Positions 1 through 8,645 of a stretch of DNA of 64,000 bases are shown here, piece after piece (positions within the stretch are counted from its first letter, which is position 1; each line of letters opens with the position of its first letter). Below the pieces are notes generated by a model, which did not search any database, had not been told where the DNA came from, and was given only the letters and a program-made list of their open reading frames with translations. This DNA is from Bacteroidota bacterium. GTDB taxonomy: Bacteria; Bacteroidota; Bacteroidia; Bacteroidales; CAIXZF01. Both the position numbers and the translations under genes were made by a program. The DNA lies in the NCBI GenBank assembly GCA_022709385.1, contig JAKLIX010000013.1, positions 1 through 64,000 on the forward strand, in the 5' to 3' direction.

Positions 1-299
1 GAACTATTTACATCAAGGAGCAGCTTCCTCCACTTCCGACCCTCCCGACCCTGTTGGGTCGGGGTACGCTAGCCAACTGCGCCACGCCCCGAAAATACTA
101 AAAGAACTATTTACATCAAGGAGCAGCTTCCTCCACTTCCGACCCTCCCGACCCTGTTGGGTCGGGATACGCTAGCCAACTGCGCCACGCCCCGAAAATA
201 CTAAAAGAACTATTTACATCAAGGAGCAGCTTCCTCCACTTCCGACCCTCCCGACCCTGTTGGGTCGGGATACGCTAGCCAACTGCGCCACACCCCGAT
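1..299 (-). repeat. Three tandem 103-bp repeats resembling the 5' part of a tRNA
   Basis: Copies start at 1, 104 and 207 (period 103) and are nearly identical. Copy 1 differs from copies 2 and 3 in one base of the hairpin region, and copy 3 diverges in its last bases. Read on the minus strand, each copy begins with a CGGGGCG- or CGGGGTG-like acceptor half followed by GCGCAGTTGGCTAGCG, which looks like a tRNA D-arm, most like tRNA-Pro. An 8-bp GC-rich hairpin (CCCGACCC / GGGTCGGG, 4-base loop) stands where the anticodon arm should be. The T-arm consensus GTTCGAATC and the 3' acceptor half are missing, so this is not a working tRNA. The array may continue left of the window. From 300 to 423 I see only an AT-rich leader before trxB. 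Confidence 0.75.
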
Positions 300-423
300 A
301 AAGGAGGTGCAAAATTAGAACAATTTTCTCTTAAATTCAAATGATGCTGCAAGAAATCACGAAAAGTTTGTATCGTATTGTTAAACAGATGATTACTTTA
401 ACAATGATGAAGATATATTTTAC

Positions 424-431
424 TATCTTTG
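424..431 (+). promoter_or_regulatory. Bacteroidetes -7 promoter element for trxB
   Basis: TATCTTTG matches TAnnTTTG exactly and lies 21 bases before the ATG at 453. A TTG at 429 that would extend the reading frame lies inside this element, which argues for the ATG as the start. Confidence 0.6.
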
Positions 432-452
432 TCGCCTGAAAAAAACGACACA

Positions 453-1388
453 ATGGAAAACATAGAAAAAACAAGGGTATTGATCATCGGATCCGGTCCT
501 GCAGGATACACTGCCGCCATCTACGCAGGGAGAGCCGATCTTAAACCCATGATGTACATGGGTTTGCAACCTGGCGGGCAGCTAACCACCACCACCGAAG
601 TCGAAAATTTTCCCGGTTATCCCGAGGGAATCCAGGGACCGGAAATGATGGAAGATTTTAAAAAGCAGGCTGAGCGCTTTGGCACAGATGTCCGCTGGGG
701 TATCATTACCAGGGTTGATTTCTCAAAACGCCCTTTTATTTGTGAAGCCGATGATGGAAAAATAATTGAAGCTGAGGCTGTTATTATCGCAACAGGCGCT
801 TCAGCCAAATGGCTGGGGATTGACTCTGAAAAGAAATACCAGGGTTTCGGCGTTTCCGCCTGTGCAACCTGTGACGGTTTCTTCTACCGAGGAAAGGATG
901 TGGCGATCGTCGGAGGAGGAGACACAGCTGCCGAGGAAGCCACCTATCTTGCCAAACTGTGTTCAAAAGTGTACATGATACACAGACGTGATGAACTCAG
1001 GGCATCCAAAGCCATGCAGCATAAAGTGCTCAATACTGCCAATATTGAAATGGTTTGGAATTCCGGGGTTGCGGAGGTGCTGGGTGATGATAAAGGCGTT
1101 ACGGGGATCCGGGTCAGCAACTTTAAGTCCGGAGAAGAAAAGGAAATCACGGTACATGGATTATTTATTGCAATCGGGCATACGCCCAATACCGAGATTT
1201 TCCAGGGACAGGTCCACATGGCTGAGAATGGATACATTGAGACCATTCCCGGATCAACCCGCACCAATGTGGAAGGAGTCTTTGCAGCCGGTGACTGCCA
1301 GGATCATTACTACCGTCAGGCAGTAACGGCAGCAGGTTCCGGTTGTATGGCAGCCATTGAGGCTGAACGCTTCCTTTCATCTGTTTAA
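453..1388 (+). CDS. trxB: Thioredoxin reductase
   Basis: NADPH-dependent flavoprotein that reduces thioredoxin in the cytoplasm. The 311-residue protein has the family's usual length. Visible motifs in order are an N-terminal GSGPAG FAD-binding loop, the redox-active CATC pair (Cys137 and Cys140 counted from the ATG), GGGDTAAEEA for NADPH, and a C-terminal FAAGDC for FAD. The order and spacing are those of low-molecular-weight TrxB. The start is the ATG at 453, because the frame upstream runs into the promoter element. A DedA-type gene follows with little or no gap and is probably co-transcribed. Confidence 0.96.
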   Translation: MENIEKTRVLIIGSGPAGYTAAIYAGRADLKPMMYMGLQPGGQLTTTTEVENFPGYPEGIQGPEMMEDFKKQAERFGTDVRWGIITRVDFSKRPFICEADDGKIIEAEAVIIATGASAKWLGIDSEKKYQGFGVSACATCDGFFYRGKDVAIVGGGDTAAEEATYLAKLCSKVYMIHRRDELRASKAMQHKVLNTANIEMVWNSGVAEVLGDDKGVTGIRVSNFKSGEEKEITVHGLFIAIGHTPNTEIFQGQVHMAENGYIETIPGSTRTNVEGVFAAGDCQDHYYRQAVTAAGSGCMAAIEAERFLSSV

Positions 1389-1392
1389 GAGG

Positions 1393-2064
1393 TTGTCCAT
1401 TATAAATGTTATATCATTCATTCCCTTGCTGCTGCTTTCTTTTCTTTCAGATTACCAGGAATTCGTTTCAGATCCGGCACACCTGATCAGAATTGGAGGA
1501 TTGCTGCTGTTGCTGGTAATTATTTATATAGAAACCGGTTTCCTGATTGGAATGTTCCTGCCAGGTGGTGACTATACGCTTTTCACTGCAGGATTTCTCT
1601 GTGGATCCCTGATACTCGATGTTCATTATTTTATTCTCTTCCCATTGCTGGCTCTGGCTGCATTTCTGGGAGACATCACCGGTTACCTGCAGGGAATGTG
1701 GCTGGGTCCAAAGTTATTTAACAAAGAAGAATCCAGGTTCTTTAAACCGTCCTATCTTCACAGATCCCATGATTTCTATGTTAAGTATGGTCTGGTGGCT
1801 TTTATTACCGGGAAATTCTTACCTATCATCCGTGCGATTATCCCTATGCTTGCCGGGGCCTCTACATTTGGGAAAAAGAGATTCGCGGCCATCGCACTGC
1901 TCGGCTCGGTAATCTGGACCGGTTCTTTGACTGCTTTCGGATACCTGGTAGGACACCTGTTTCCCGGTTTGATCCAGTATAAATTATATGTGATGCTGGG
2001 GTTTATTCTTTTGGCTTCCACTCCCGCTTTCAAGATTTTCTTCAGCAAGAAAAAGAAGATCTGA
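1393..2064 (+). CDS. DedA/SNARE-associated family inner-membrane protein
   Basis: A polytopic membrane protein of about 224 residues. DedA hallmarks are visible: an early ETGFLIGMFLPGGD segment, a GD..GY..G motif, and the FITGKFLPIIRAIIPMLAG segment with its conserved Arg and Pro, followed by two more hydrophobic helices. The family has been linked to membrane lipid scrambling and envelope homeostasis; the substrate here cannot be read from sequence. The start is uncertain. There is no early in-frame ATG. I chose the TTG at 1393, just after the trxB stop; a TTG at 1357 inside trxB is possible. The C-terminus ends in a lysine-rich tail. Confidence 0.85.
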   Translation: MSIINVISFIPLLLLSFLSDYQEFVSDPAHLIRIGGLLLLLVIIYIETGFLIGMFLPGGDYTLFTAGFLCGSLILDVHYFILFPLLALAAFLGDITGYLQGMWLGPKLFNKEESRFFKPSYLHRSHDFYVKYGLVAFITGKFLPIIRAIIPMLAGASTFGKKRFAAIALLGSVIWTGSLTAFGYLVGHLFPGLIQYKLYVMLGFILLASTPAFKIFFSKKKKI

Positions 2065-2122
2065 GTATTAGCCGGTCTCAAGTATCCAATTAAACCCTCA
2101 ACAAGCATTCCTGTAAAAAAAG

Positions 2123-2130
2123 TACTTTTG
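2123..2130 (+). promoter_or_regulatory. -7 promoter element for purL
   Basis: TACTTTTG fits TAnnTTTG and ends 17 bases before the purL ATG at 2148. It lies in the 83-base gap after the DedA-type gene, so purL probably starts its own transcript. Confidence 0.5.
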
Positions 2131-2147
2131 GTTCTGAATTTCCTGCC

Positions 2148-5100
2148 ATGATCCACTTCTTCCAGTCCCCGCAACACCATATCTACGCCCTCGAACACCC
2201 CGACGCGCTTTGTCCCACGGAAAAGGGAAGGCTCAGGTGGTTGTTCGGAGGGGCAACTTACCTGAGGGAACTCAGCATTGAAGGCTCCTTTGTCGGTCCC
2301 AGAAAAGAGATGATCACACCCTGGAGCACCAATGCCGTTGAAATAACCCAAAACATGGGACTGGAAGAGATCAGCAGGATAGAAGCCTATACCCCTTTTA
2401 CACCGGGGCAGGTGTTCGATAAAATGCTTCAAAGTCTTTACCCCAGGCTGGATCAGGGCCTGTTTTACAATGACATTACACCCGAACCGCTGCGGGAAAT
2501 TGATGATATTGCTGCTTACAACCGTGATGAAGGCCTCGCCCTGAACGAAGAGGAAGTGGCATACCTGGAAGATCTGAGCCAACGCCTGGGCAGAAGGCTT
2601 ACCGACAGTGAAGTCTTCGGCTTCTCGCAGGTGAATTCTGAACATTGCAGGCATAAGATCTTTAACGGTCAGTTCGTGATCGACGACATCGAAATGCCCG
2701 AAACGCTTTTCCAACTGATCAAAAAAACCTCCCTGACCCATAAAAACAGACTGGTTTCCGCCTACACCGACAATGTGGCCTTTATCCGCGGTCCCGTCAT
2801 CCGTCAGTTCGCACCGCGAAGACAGGATATTGCCGACTGGTTTTTCCTTCGCGAGGTTCCGGCCGTGATTTCCATGAAGGCTGAGACACACAATTTCCCC
2901 ACCACGGTGGAACCTTTCAACGGTGCAGCCACCGGCAGCGGCGGAGAAATCAGGGACAGGATGGCAGGCGGCAAAGGAAGTTTTCCCCTTGCAGGGACTG
3001 CAGTCTATATGACCTCCTATCCGCGCCTCTCCGGCAAAAACTCCCGGGAATCAGCGAATCCCAGAAAATGGCTGTATCACCCGCCGGCAGAAATCCTGAT
3101 CAAAGCGTCCAACGGGGCAAGCGACTTCGGAAACAAATTCGGACAGCCCCTGATCTGTGGCAGCCTTCTCACTTTCGAACTTGAAACATGGAACAGAATC
3201 TACGGCTATGACAAAGTGATCATGCTTGCAGGCGGAGTCGGCTATGCCTGTGAAACAGACAGCATCAAGGGAAAACCGGGCAAAGGGGAAAAGATTGTTG
3301 TGCTCGGAGGCGATAATTACCGGATCGGAATGGGTGGAGGAGCCGTATCCTCCGTGGCAACAGGGGAATACAACAACCAGATCGAGCTGAATGCAGTACA
3401 GCGTTCAAACCCTGAGATGCAGAAACGGGTGTATAATGCCATCCGTGCCCTTTGTGAAAGCGATCATAATCCCATCACAGCCATCCATGACCACGGGGCG
3501 GGAGGACATTTAAATTCCCTTTCGGAACTGGTGGAACATTGCGGTGGAACAATCCACATCGATAAACTTCCTGTCGGCGATCCTTCCCTCTCAGATAAGG
3601 AAATCATCGGCAACGAATCGCAGGAAAGGATGGGTTTAGTGCTTTGCGGTGAAGACATGGTGCTGCTGGGCAACATTTGTGAAAGAGAACGGGCCCCTTT
3701 TTACGATGTCGGAGAGGTTACTGATGATCAGCAACTTCGCTTTCTCAACGAAAAAAAGAACACAATATCCATTGATCTTAAGCTGTCAGACCTGTTTGGA
3801 AAACCACCCCGTACAATAATCCGTGATAAAAGGGTGGACCGTTCCTGTCAGCCCCTGCAATACGACCAACATGACTTTCACGGCCATCTGTTACGGGTGC
3901 TGCAAATGGAGGCAGTTGCCTGCAAGGACTGGCTGACCAATAAGGTGGACCGTTCGGTTACTGGCAGGATTGCGATGCAGCAGACTGCCGGCAGCATACA
4001 GCTGCCGGTCAACAACCTCGGGATCGTATGTCTTGACTACGACGGGATCAAAGGGGCGGGCACTTCCCTTGGCCATGCTCCGGCGGTCGGACTGATCAGT
4101 CCGGAAGCCGGGTCAAGGCTCTCCATTGCAGAAGCATTGACCAATCTGGTCTGGGCACCGGCAGAGGTTGGTCTTGGCGGCGTTTCCCTCAGTGCAAACT
4201 GGATGTGGCCGTCAAAACAGGAAGGGGAAGATGACAGGTTGTACAGGGCAGTGAAGGCCGTCAGTGAATTCAGTATCAGTTTGGGAATCAACGTGCCCAC
4301 GGGCAAGGACTCCCTTTCCATGACGCAGAAATATCCCGACGGCAGCCAGGTGATCGCTCCCGGTACGGTGATCATCACCGCGGTGTGCGAAGTCAGCGAC
4401 ATCAGGAAAGCCATTCGTGTTCCCCTGCAAAACCTGCCTGATTCAGCCATCTTCTATGTCAGCTTTTCCAACGGGCCCTTCCACCTGGGCGGCAGCAGCT
4501 TCGCCCAGACCTTGGGTCAGACCGGTGACCTCACACCGGATATTGCCGATCCGGCAAGCTTCGCCAGCGCCTTTGAGGCTATCCAGAAACTTGTCAATCA
4601 GGAACTTGTGCATGCCGGTCACGACATTTCGGCCGGCGGACTGATGACTGCCCTGCTGGAAATGTGCTTCCCCTGCACAGACACCGGCCTGGACATCGAC
4701 CTGCATGCGCTTCAGTCGCTTGAACCGGATCACCTTCGTTTACTTTTCTCAGAAAATCCGGCCGTACTGATACAAGTCACTGAACAGGAAAAAGTGAAAC
4801 AAATCCTTGATGCAGCAAAACTCAGCTGGTTCCCACTTGGCAGGGTGATCAGCGGGAATTCCCTGTACCTAAAAGGGAAAGACATTGTATATCAACTTAA
4901 TATCCCTGACCTTCGGGATCATTGGTACCAGACCTCTTACCTTCTGGACCGCCTGCAGAGCGGTGAGGAACACGCGAACCTGCGTTACGTCAATTATAAA
5001 ATCCAGCCCCTTCAATTCCGTTTCCCCGATGCATTCAACGGGAAACTCCGGAAAAGCGCCACGCACGCAAAACCTGCCAGGGCAGCCATCATCCGTGAGA

Positions 5101-5825
5101 AAGGTGTAAACGGTGACAGGGAAATGGCTTATTCCTTGTTTCACGCGGGCTTCGAAGTGAAGGACATTCACATGACCGACCTGATCTCGGGCCGGGAGGA
5201 TCTGAGTGATGTAAACATGATCGTGTTTGTGGGAGGCTTCTCAAACTCCGATGTCCTGGGTTCGGGCAAAGGCTGGGCTGGCGCCTTCCTTTATAATGAA
5301 AAAGCCAAAAGAGCCCTTGACAAGTTCTACTCCAGGCAGGACACCCTCAGCCTGGGCATCTGCAACGGCTGCCAGCTGATGATGGAACTTGGATTGCTGA
5401 CGCCCGGTAAAAAAGATAAACCGTTGATGCAACCCAACCTGTCGGGTAAGTTCGAATCCCACTTCCTGAATGTGGATATCCCGGAAAACCAAAGCGTGAT
5501 GTTCGGCCCGCTTGGCGGTTCAAGGCTCGGGGTGTGGGTGGCCCATGGCGAAGGAAGAATCGTGATGCCCGATCACCACATTGCTGCCCAGGTGGCAGCC
5601 AGGTACTCTTATCAAGCCTACCCCGGCAACCCGAACGGCTCTGATGATGCCATTGCGGCCATTACTTCCGCCGACGGACGTCATCTTGCCATGATGCCGC
5701 ATCTCGAAAGGGCTGTTTTCCCCTGGCAATGGGCAGCATACCCCTGCGAAAGAAAATCTGATGAGGTCTCTCCCTGGATTGATGCGTTCATCAATGCCAG
5801 GGAATGGATACTGCAACAGACCTAA
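2148..5825 (+). CDS. purL: Phosphoribosylformylglycinamidine synthase, large single-chain type
   Basis: Catalyses the ATP- and glutamine-dependent conversion of FGAR to FGAM in purine synthesis. At 1225 residues it is the long single-chain enzyme, with the PurS-like N-terminus, both synthetase halves and the glutaminase fused. Visible features are FGFSQVNSEHCRHK and KAETHNFPTTVEPFNGAATG in the first synthetase half, a second half around 4000-4900, and a C-terminal amidotransferase with the nucleophile in GICNGCQ (Cys near residue 1072) and a late MPHLER motif for the catalytic His and Glu. No purine genes flank it. Two membrane-protein genes follow 12 bases after its stop. Confidence 0.97.
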   Translation: MIHFFQSPQHHIYALEHPDALCPTEKGRLRWLFGGATYLRELSIEGSFVGPRKEMITPWSTNAVEITQNMGLEEISRIEAYTPFTPGQVFDKMLQSLYPRLDQGLFYNDITPEPLREIDDIAAYNRDEGLALNEEEVAYLEDLSQRLGRRLTDSEVFGFSQVNSEHCRHKIFNGQFVIDDIEMPETLFQLIKKTSLTHKNRLVSAYTDNVAFIRGPVIRQFAPRRQDIADWFFLREVPAVISMKAETHNFPTTVEPFNGAATGSGGEIRDRMAGGKGSFPLAGTAVYMTSYPRLSGKNSRESANPRKWLYHPPAEILIKASNGASDFGNKFGQPLICGSLLTFELETWNRIYGYDKVIMLAGGVGYACETDSIKGKPGKGEKIVVLGGDNYRIGMGGGAVSSVATGEYNNQIELNAVQRSNPEMQKRVYNAIRALCESDHNPITAIHDHGAGGHLNSLSELVEHCGGTIHIDKLPVGDPSLSDKEIIGNESQERMGLVLCGEDMVLLGNICERERAPFYDVGEVTDDQQLRFLNEKKNTISIDLKLSDLFGKPPRTIIRDKRVDRSCQPLQYDQHDFHGHLLRVLQMEAVACKDWLTNKVDRSVTGRIAMQQTAGSIQLPVNNLGIVCLDYDGIKGAGTSLGHAPAVGLISPEAGSRLSIAEALTNLVWAPAEVGLGGVSLSANWMWPSKQEGEDDRLYRAVKAVSEFSISLGINVPTGKDSLSMTQKYPDGSQVIAPGTVIITAVCEVSDIRKAIRVPLQNLPDSAIFYVSFSNGPFHLGGSSFAQTLGQTGDLTPDIADPASFASAFEAIQKLVNQELVHAGHDISAGGLMTALLEMCFPCTDTGLDIDLHALQSLEPDHLRLLFSENPAVLIQVTEQEKVKQILDAAKLSWFPLGRVISGNSLYLKGKDIVYQLNIPDLRDHWYQTSYLLDRLQSGEEHANLRYVNYKIQPLQFRFPDAFNGKLRKSATHAKPARAAIIREKGVNGDREMAYSLFHAGFEVKDIHMTDLISGREDLSDVNMIVFVGGFSNSDVLGSGKGWAGAFLYNEKAKRALDKFYSRQDTLSLGICNGCQLMMELGLLTPGKKDKPLMQPNLSGKFESHFLNVDIPENQSVMFGPLGGSRLGVWVAHGEGRIVMPDHHIAAQVAARYSYQAYPGNPNGSDDAIAAITSADGRHLAMMPHLERAVFPWQWAAYPCERKSDEVSPWIDAFINAREWILQQT

Positions 5826-5837
5826 AATCAATACCGG

Positions 5838-7244
5838 ATGACAGGCGGCGATTGGCAACAGGCGGTTGGCACCTTCGCTGAACAAGCTCCCGAATCGCTT
5901 GGATCTGATGCATGGCATACAGTCTTACAGGCTTTTCTGTACCTCGTTTACCTGTTCATCATCTTGTTCCTGCTGAAGCGGATTAGGTTCTTCCGCCTTG
6001 AAGGAATCCCGGAATCATGGACATACGGAGCCTTCCTGGTGAAAATACCAGCAGCCTTACTTTTATACCTTGTCTATACCATGGTTTACACTGACCGGAG
6101 CACGGCCGACATCTTCAAATACTTCGACGACGGTAAAGTGTTGGCCGATGCCTTTTTCAGCAGTCCGGCCGACTTCTTCAGCATGCTCAGCGGCATTGGC
6201 AACGATCACCCGCATTTCAACCAATATTACCACAGGATGAACAACTGGTGCGGAATCTATCCATCCAATATCTATGGTGACGGCCACATCCTTATCAGGT
6301 TCAATGCCCTGCTCAGCCTCGTTTCCCTGCACAATTACCATATCCATGCCCTGGTAATGTGTTTTCTCAGTTTCACAGGGATACTGGCCATTTATAAAAC
6401 CGCGCTCCCCGCCTTTCCTTCACTGCGAAAAGCCTTTTTCCTGCTGCTTTTCCTTACACCATCCCTGCTATTCTGGACCAGCGGTGTGCTAAAAGAAGGC
6501 CTGATCTTGTTCTCATCGGGACTGGCCTTGTATCTCACAGATAAAATCGCCCGAAACAAGATCACAATTATTTCCGTCGTCCTCCTGCTGCTTTCTCTTA
6601 TCATCCTCAGATACAGCAAGTTTTATGTATTTATCCTGCTATTGCCCCTGTTGATGGCTTATGGTATAAGCATGCGTACGAAAACTCACCGGGCCCGGTT
6701 TATTTTCCCTGCAGTAATTCTTCTGTTTGCCGGTCTGGGTCTGCTGGCAGGAGCGTTCAATCCCGTGTACGACATCAGTGAAATTATGGCACGTAAACAA
6801 CAGGATTTTCTGCGGATTGCCCGTGAAGCCGGAGCGGGGAGCCTCATCAGCACTGAAACACTTGAACCCGGTTTCCGGAATATGCTGAAAGGTTTGCTTC
6901 CCGGCTTCCTCACCACCTTCTTCCGTCCGGCCTGCTGGGAATCTGCCAATCCCCTGATCATCGTGGCGGGTATTGAGAACCTGCTGATTTGGAGCATCAC
7001 GCTGCTTGTCCTGTTCAGAGCAGGCAAACCCGCCTCCATCCCCTTGTTTCTCCTGTCGGTGCTTTTCGTTTTTTCGGTATTTGCGGTCACCGGTCTCATT
7101 TCGCCCGTGACTGGAGCCATCGTCAAGTATAAAACACCAGCCCTGCCATTCCTGATCATCTCCCTCTGCAGCCTTTGGACAAACAGGCCGTTACCTGCCG
7201 GCAGGCTGTTCAGGAAACAAGGGTTCAATGATACCAAGCAATAA
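5838..7244 (+). CDS. Polytopic membrane protein, first of two tandem paralogs
   Basis: 468 residues with roughly ten or more hydrophobic helices and no recognised enzyme motif. It is clearly related to the next gene. Both have F-[KR]-YF-x-DG near residue 90, R-[FL]-NAL, a YHIH motif, a PS..FW.S...KE segment, and a C-terminal ISPxTGAIxxY followed by LPxL. Loop-Arg/Tyr motifs like these occur in membrane enzymes that handle lipid-linked sugars (O-antigen polymerase-like or C-type glycosyltransferases), but that is inference. It starts 12 bases after purL and ends 2 bases before its paralog, so the pair is probably one operon. Confidence 0.85.
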   Translation: MTGGDWQQAVGTFAEQAPESLGSDAWHTVLQAFLYLVYLFIILFLLKRIRFFRLEGIPESWTYGAFLVKIPAALLLYLVYTMVYTDRSTADIFKYFDDGKVLADAFFSSPADFFSMLSGIGNDHPHFNQYYHRMNNWCGIYPSNIYGDGHILIRFNALLSLVSLHNYHIHALVMCFLSFTGILAIYKTALPAFPSLRKAFFLLLFLTPSLLFWTSGVLKEGLILFSSGLALYLTDKIARNKITIISVVLLLLSLIILRYSKFYVFILLLPLLMAYGISMRTKTHRARFIFPAVILLFAGLGLLAGAFNPVYDISEIMARKQQDFLRIAREAGAGSLISTETLEPGFRNMLKGLLPGFLTTFFRPACWESANPLIIVAGIENLLIWSITLLVLFRAGKPASIPLFLLSVLFVFSVFAVTGLISPVTGAIVKYKTPALPFLIISLCSLWTNRPLPAGRLFRKQGFNDTKQ

Positions 7245-7246
7245 AA

Positions 7247-8641
7247 ATGGTCGCAAGCTTCTTATATATCCTGTATTTTTTACCATTGCTGTGGCTTATT
7301 GCCAGATCGCGGCTGTTCCGGCTGAACGGAATCCCCTGGCACTGGCTGGTCGTGGTGTTTATGGCCAGGGTGGCATGCGGGGAATTGTCCTGGCTGATCT
7401 TCACCTACAGTCCATGGTTTGCAGGTAGCAGCGATGCTTTCAGGTATTTCAGCGACGGCGTGGTACTCCGCGGAAGCCTGCCGGAACATCCGGGAAGTTT
7501 CATCAGTTTGATGACAGGCGCAGGAGACTCCTCTATGGCTACAGGGGAATACATTGCGCATATGGTTTCCTGGAACCGGAGCTATGTGGAAGGCATATGG
7601 AACGACAACAGAACACTGGTACGACTCAATGCACTTTTCTGTTTTTTGTCGGGAGGGAACTACCATATCCACCTGCTTTTCGGCAACATCCTGTCCCTGA
7701 GCGGGCTGTGCGGAATTTACCGACTGACATCACGGTCACTCGAGGGATACAGGCTCCGCATCCTTTTCTTCGTTGTCTTTCTCATACCCTCGGCCGTATT
7801 CTGGGGATCCATCCTCTCCAAGGAAAGCCTGGCCATCTTCGGATTCGGCATGCTGGCACAGGGAATGAGCCTGGCCGGAAAGCGGAACCGGACCGCAGCG
7901 ATGATCATCAGTACGATGGCTGGAATCCTGCTGATGACCCAGGTCAAACCATATTTCCTGTTATTGATCTTTCCCTTGTCCGTTGCCTGGTTTATTAACG
8001 CTTTCACAAAAAAACCGGCCGGAATTCGCACTTACCTGTTTATCACCGGCATCTGCCTGTTGGTCATGCTGGTCTTACAGCTTTTTGTCCCTGCCGCGGA
8101 GCCCGGCAGTTGGTTGCTGCAGAAACAGCAGAATTTCTACCACATGATGAAGGACAACTCCGCTGTGAATCCCCTTTTCATGCTGATCCGTTCAGAAAGC
8201 CTCTGGGTATTGCTGCTGAAATCCCCCCTCGCTTTTTTTCATAGCCTTTTTGCACCCTTTTTCTACCCTTTTCTGAATATTTACACGGCGGCAGCAGCTT
8301 TGGAAAACCTTGTCCTGTGGCTGCTGATGGTGTATCTGCTGTTTCGGGCCAGATCACCCATCCTATTTGATAACACACTGATATTCTGTATTTTGATTGT
8401 TGTGTTTGATTTTATCGTGATCGGATGGATCAGTCCGTCTACCGGCGCCATCCAGCGTTACCGCATCCTGAGTTTACCCCTGCTTTTTGCCGTATTGATC
8501 CATATCAGCAATCCAGGCAGCAGGTTTGCGTCCGGAATCCGGAAAACTGTTTTCCGCAAACCAAAAGAAGCTGTTGATCAGAGCCGTTTGGAAAAATGCG
8601 GAATTCTGTTTAGGTTTGCTTCTCTTATGATAATTCATTAA
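7247..8641 (+). CDS. Polytopic membrane protein, second of two tandem paralogs
   Basis: 464 residues with many membrane helices and the same ordered motifs as the preceding gene: FRYFSDG, RLNALF, NYHIH, FWGSILSKES, and ISPSTGAIQRY near the C-terminus. The ATG at 7247 lies 2 bases after the upstream stop, which suggests coupled translation. The pair looks like an old duplication that has diverged widely apart from these motifs. A polysaccharide or lipid-linked sugar role is possible but unproven. An acyl-CoA synthetase gene starts 4 bases after the stop. Confidence 0.85.
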   Translation: MVASFLYILYFLPLLWLIARSRLFRLNGIPWHWLVVVFMARVACGELSWLIFTYSPWFAGSSDAFRYFSDGVVLRGSLPEHPGSFISLMTGAGDSSMATGEYIAHMVSWNRSYVEGIWNDNRTLVRLNALFCFLSGGNYHIHLLFGNILSLSGLCGIYRLTSRSLEGYRLRILFFVVFLIPSAVFWGSILSKESLAIFGFGMLAQGMSLAGKRNRTAAMIISTMAGILLMTQVKPYFLLLIFPLSVAWFINAFTKKPAGIRTYLFITGICLLVMLVLQLFVPAAEPGSWLLQKQQNFYHMMKDNSAVNPLFMLIRSESLWVLLLKSPLAFFHSLFAPFFYPFLNIYTAAAALENLVLWLLMVYLLFRARSPILFDNTLIFCILIVVFDFIVIGWISPSTGAIQRYRILSLPLLFAVLIHISNPGSRFASGIRKTVFRKPKEAVDQSRLEKCGILFRFASLMIIH

Positions 8642-8645
8642 TTAA

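Noticed and set aside
1..299. Cluster of functional tRNA genes
   Set aside because: The anticodon arm is replaced by an 8-bp, 4-loop hairpin and the T-arm and 3' acceptor half are missing.
1..299. CRISPR array
   Set aside because: The 103-bp units are contiguous and nearly identical, with no unique spacers and no cas genes.
1776..2891. Long antisense open frame (371 codons) opposite the DedA-type gene and purL
   Set aside because: The plus-strand genes have clear family motifs across the region, and the antisense frame has no recognisable domain or start context.
5838..8641. Calling the tandem membrane proteins O-antigen polymerases
   Set aside because: Only general motif resemblance is visible and no catalytic signature can be confirmed by eye.
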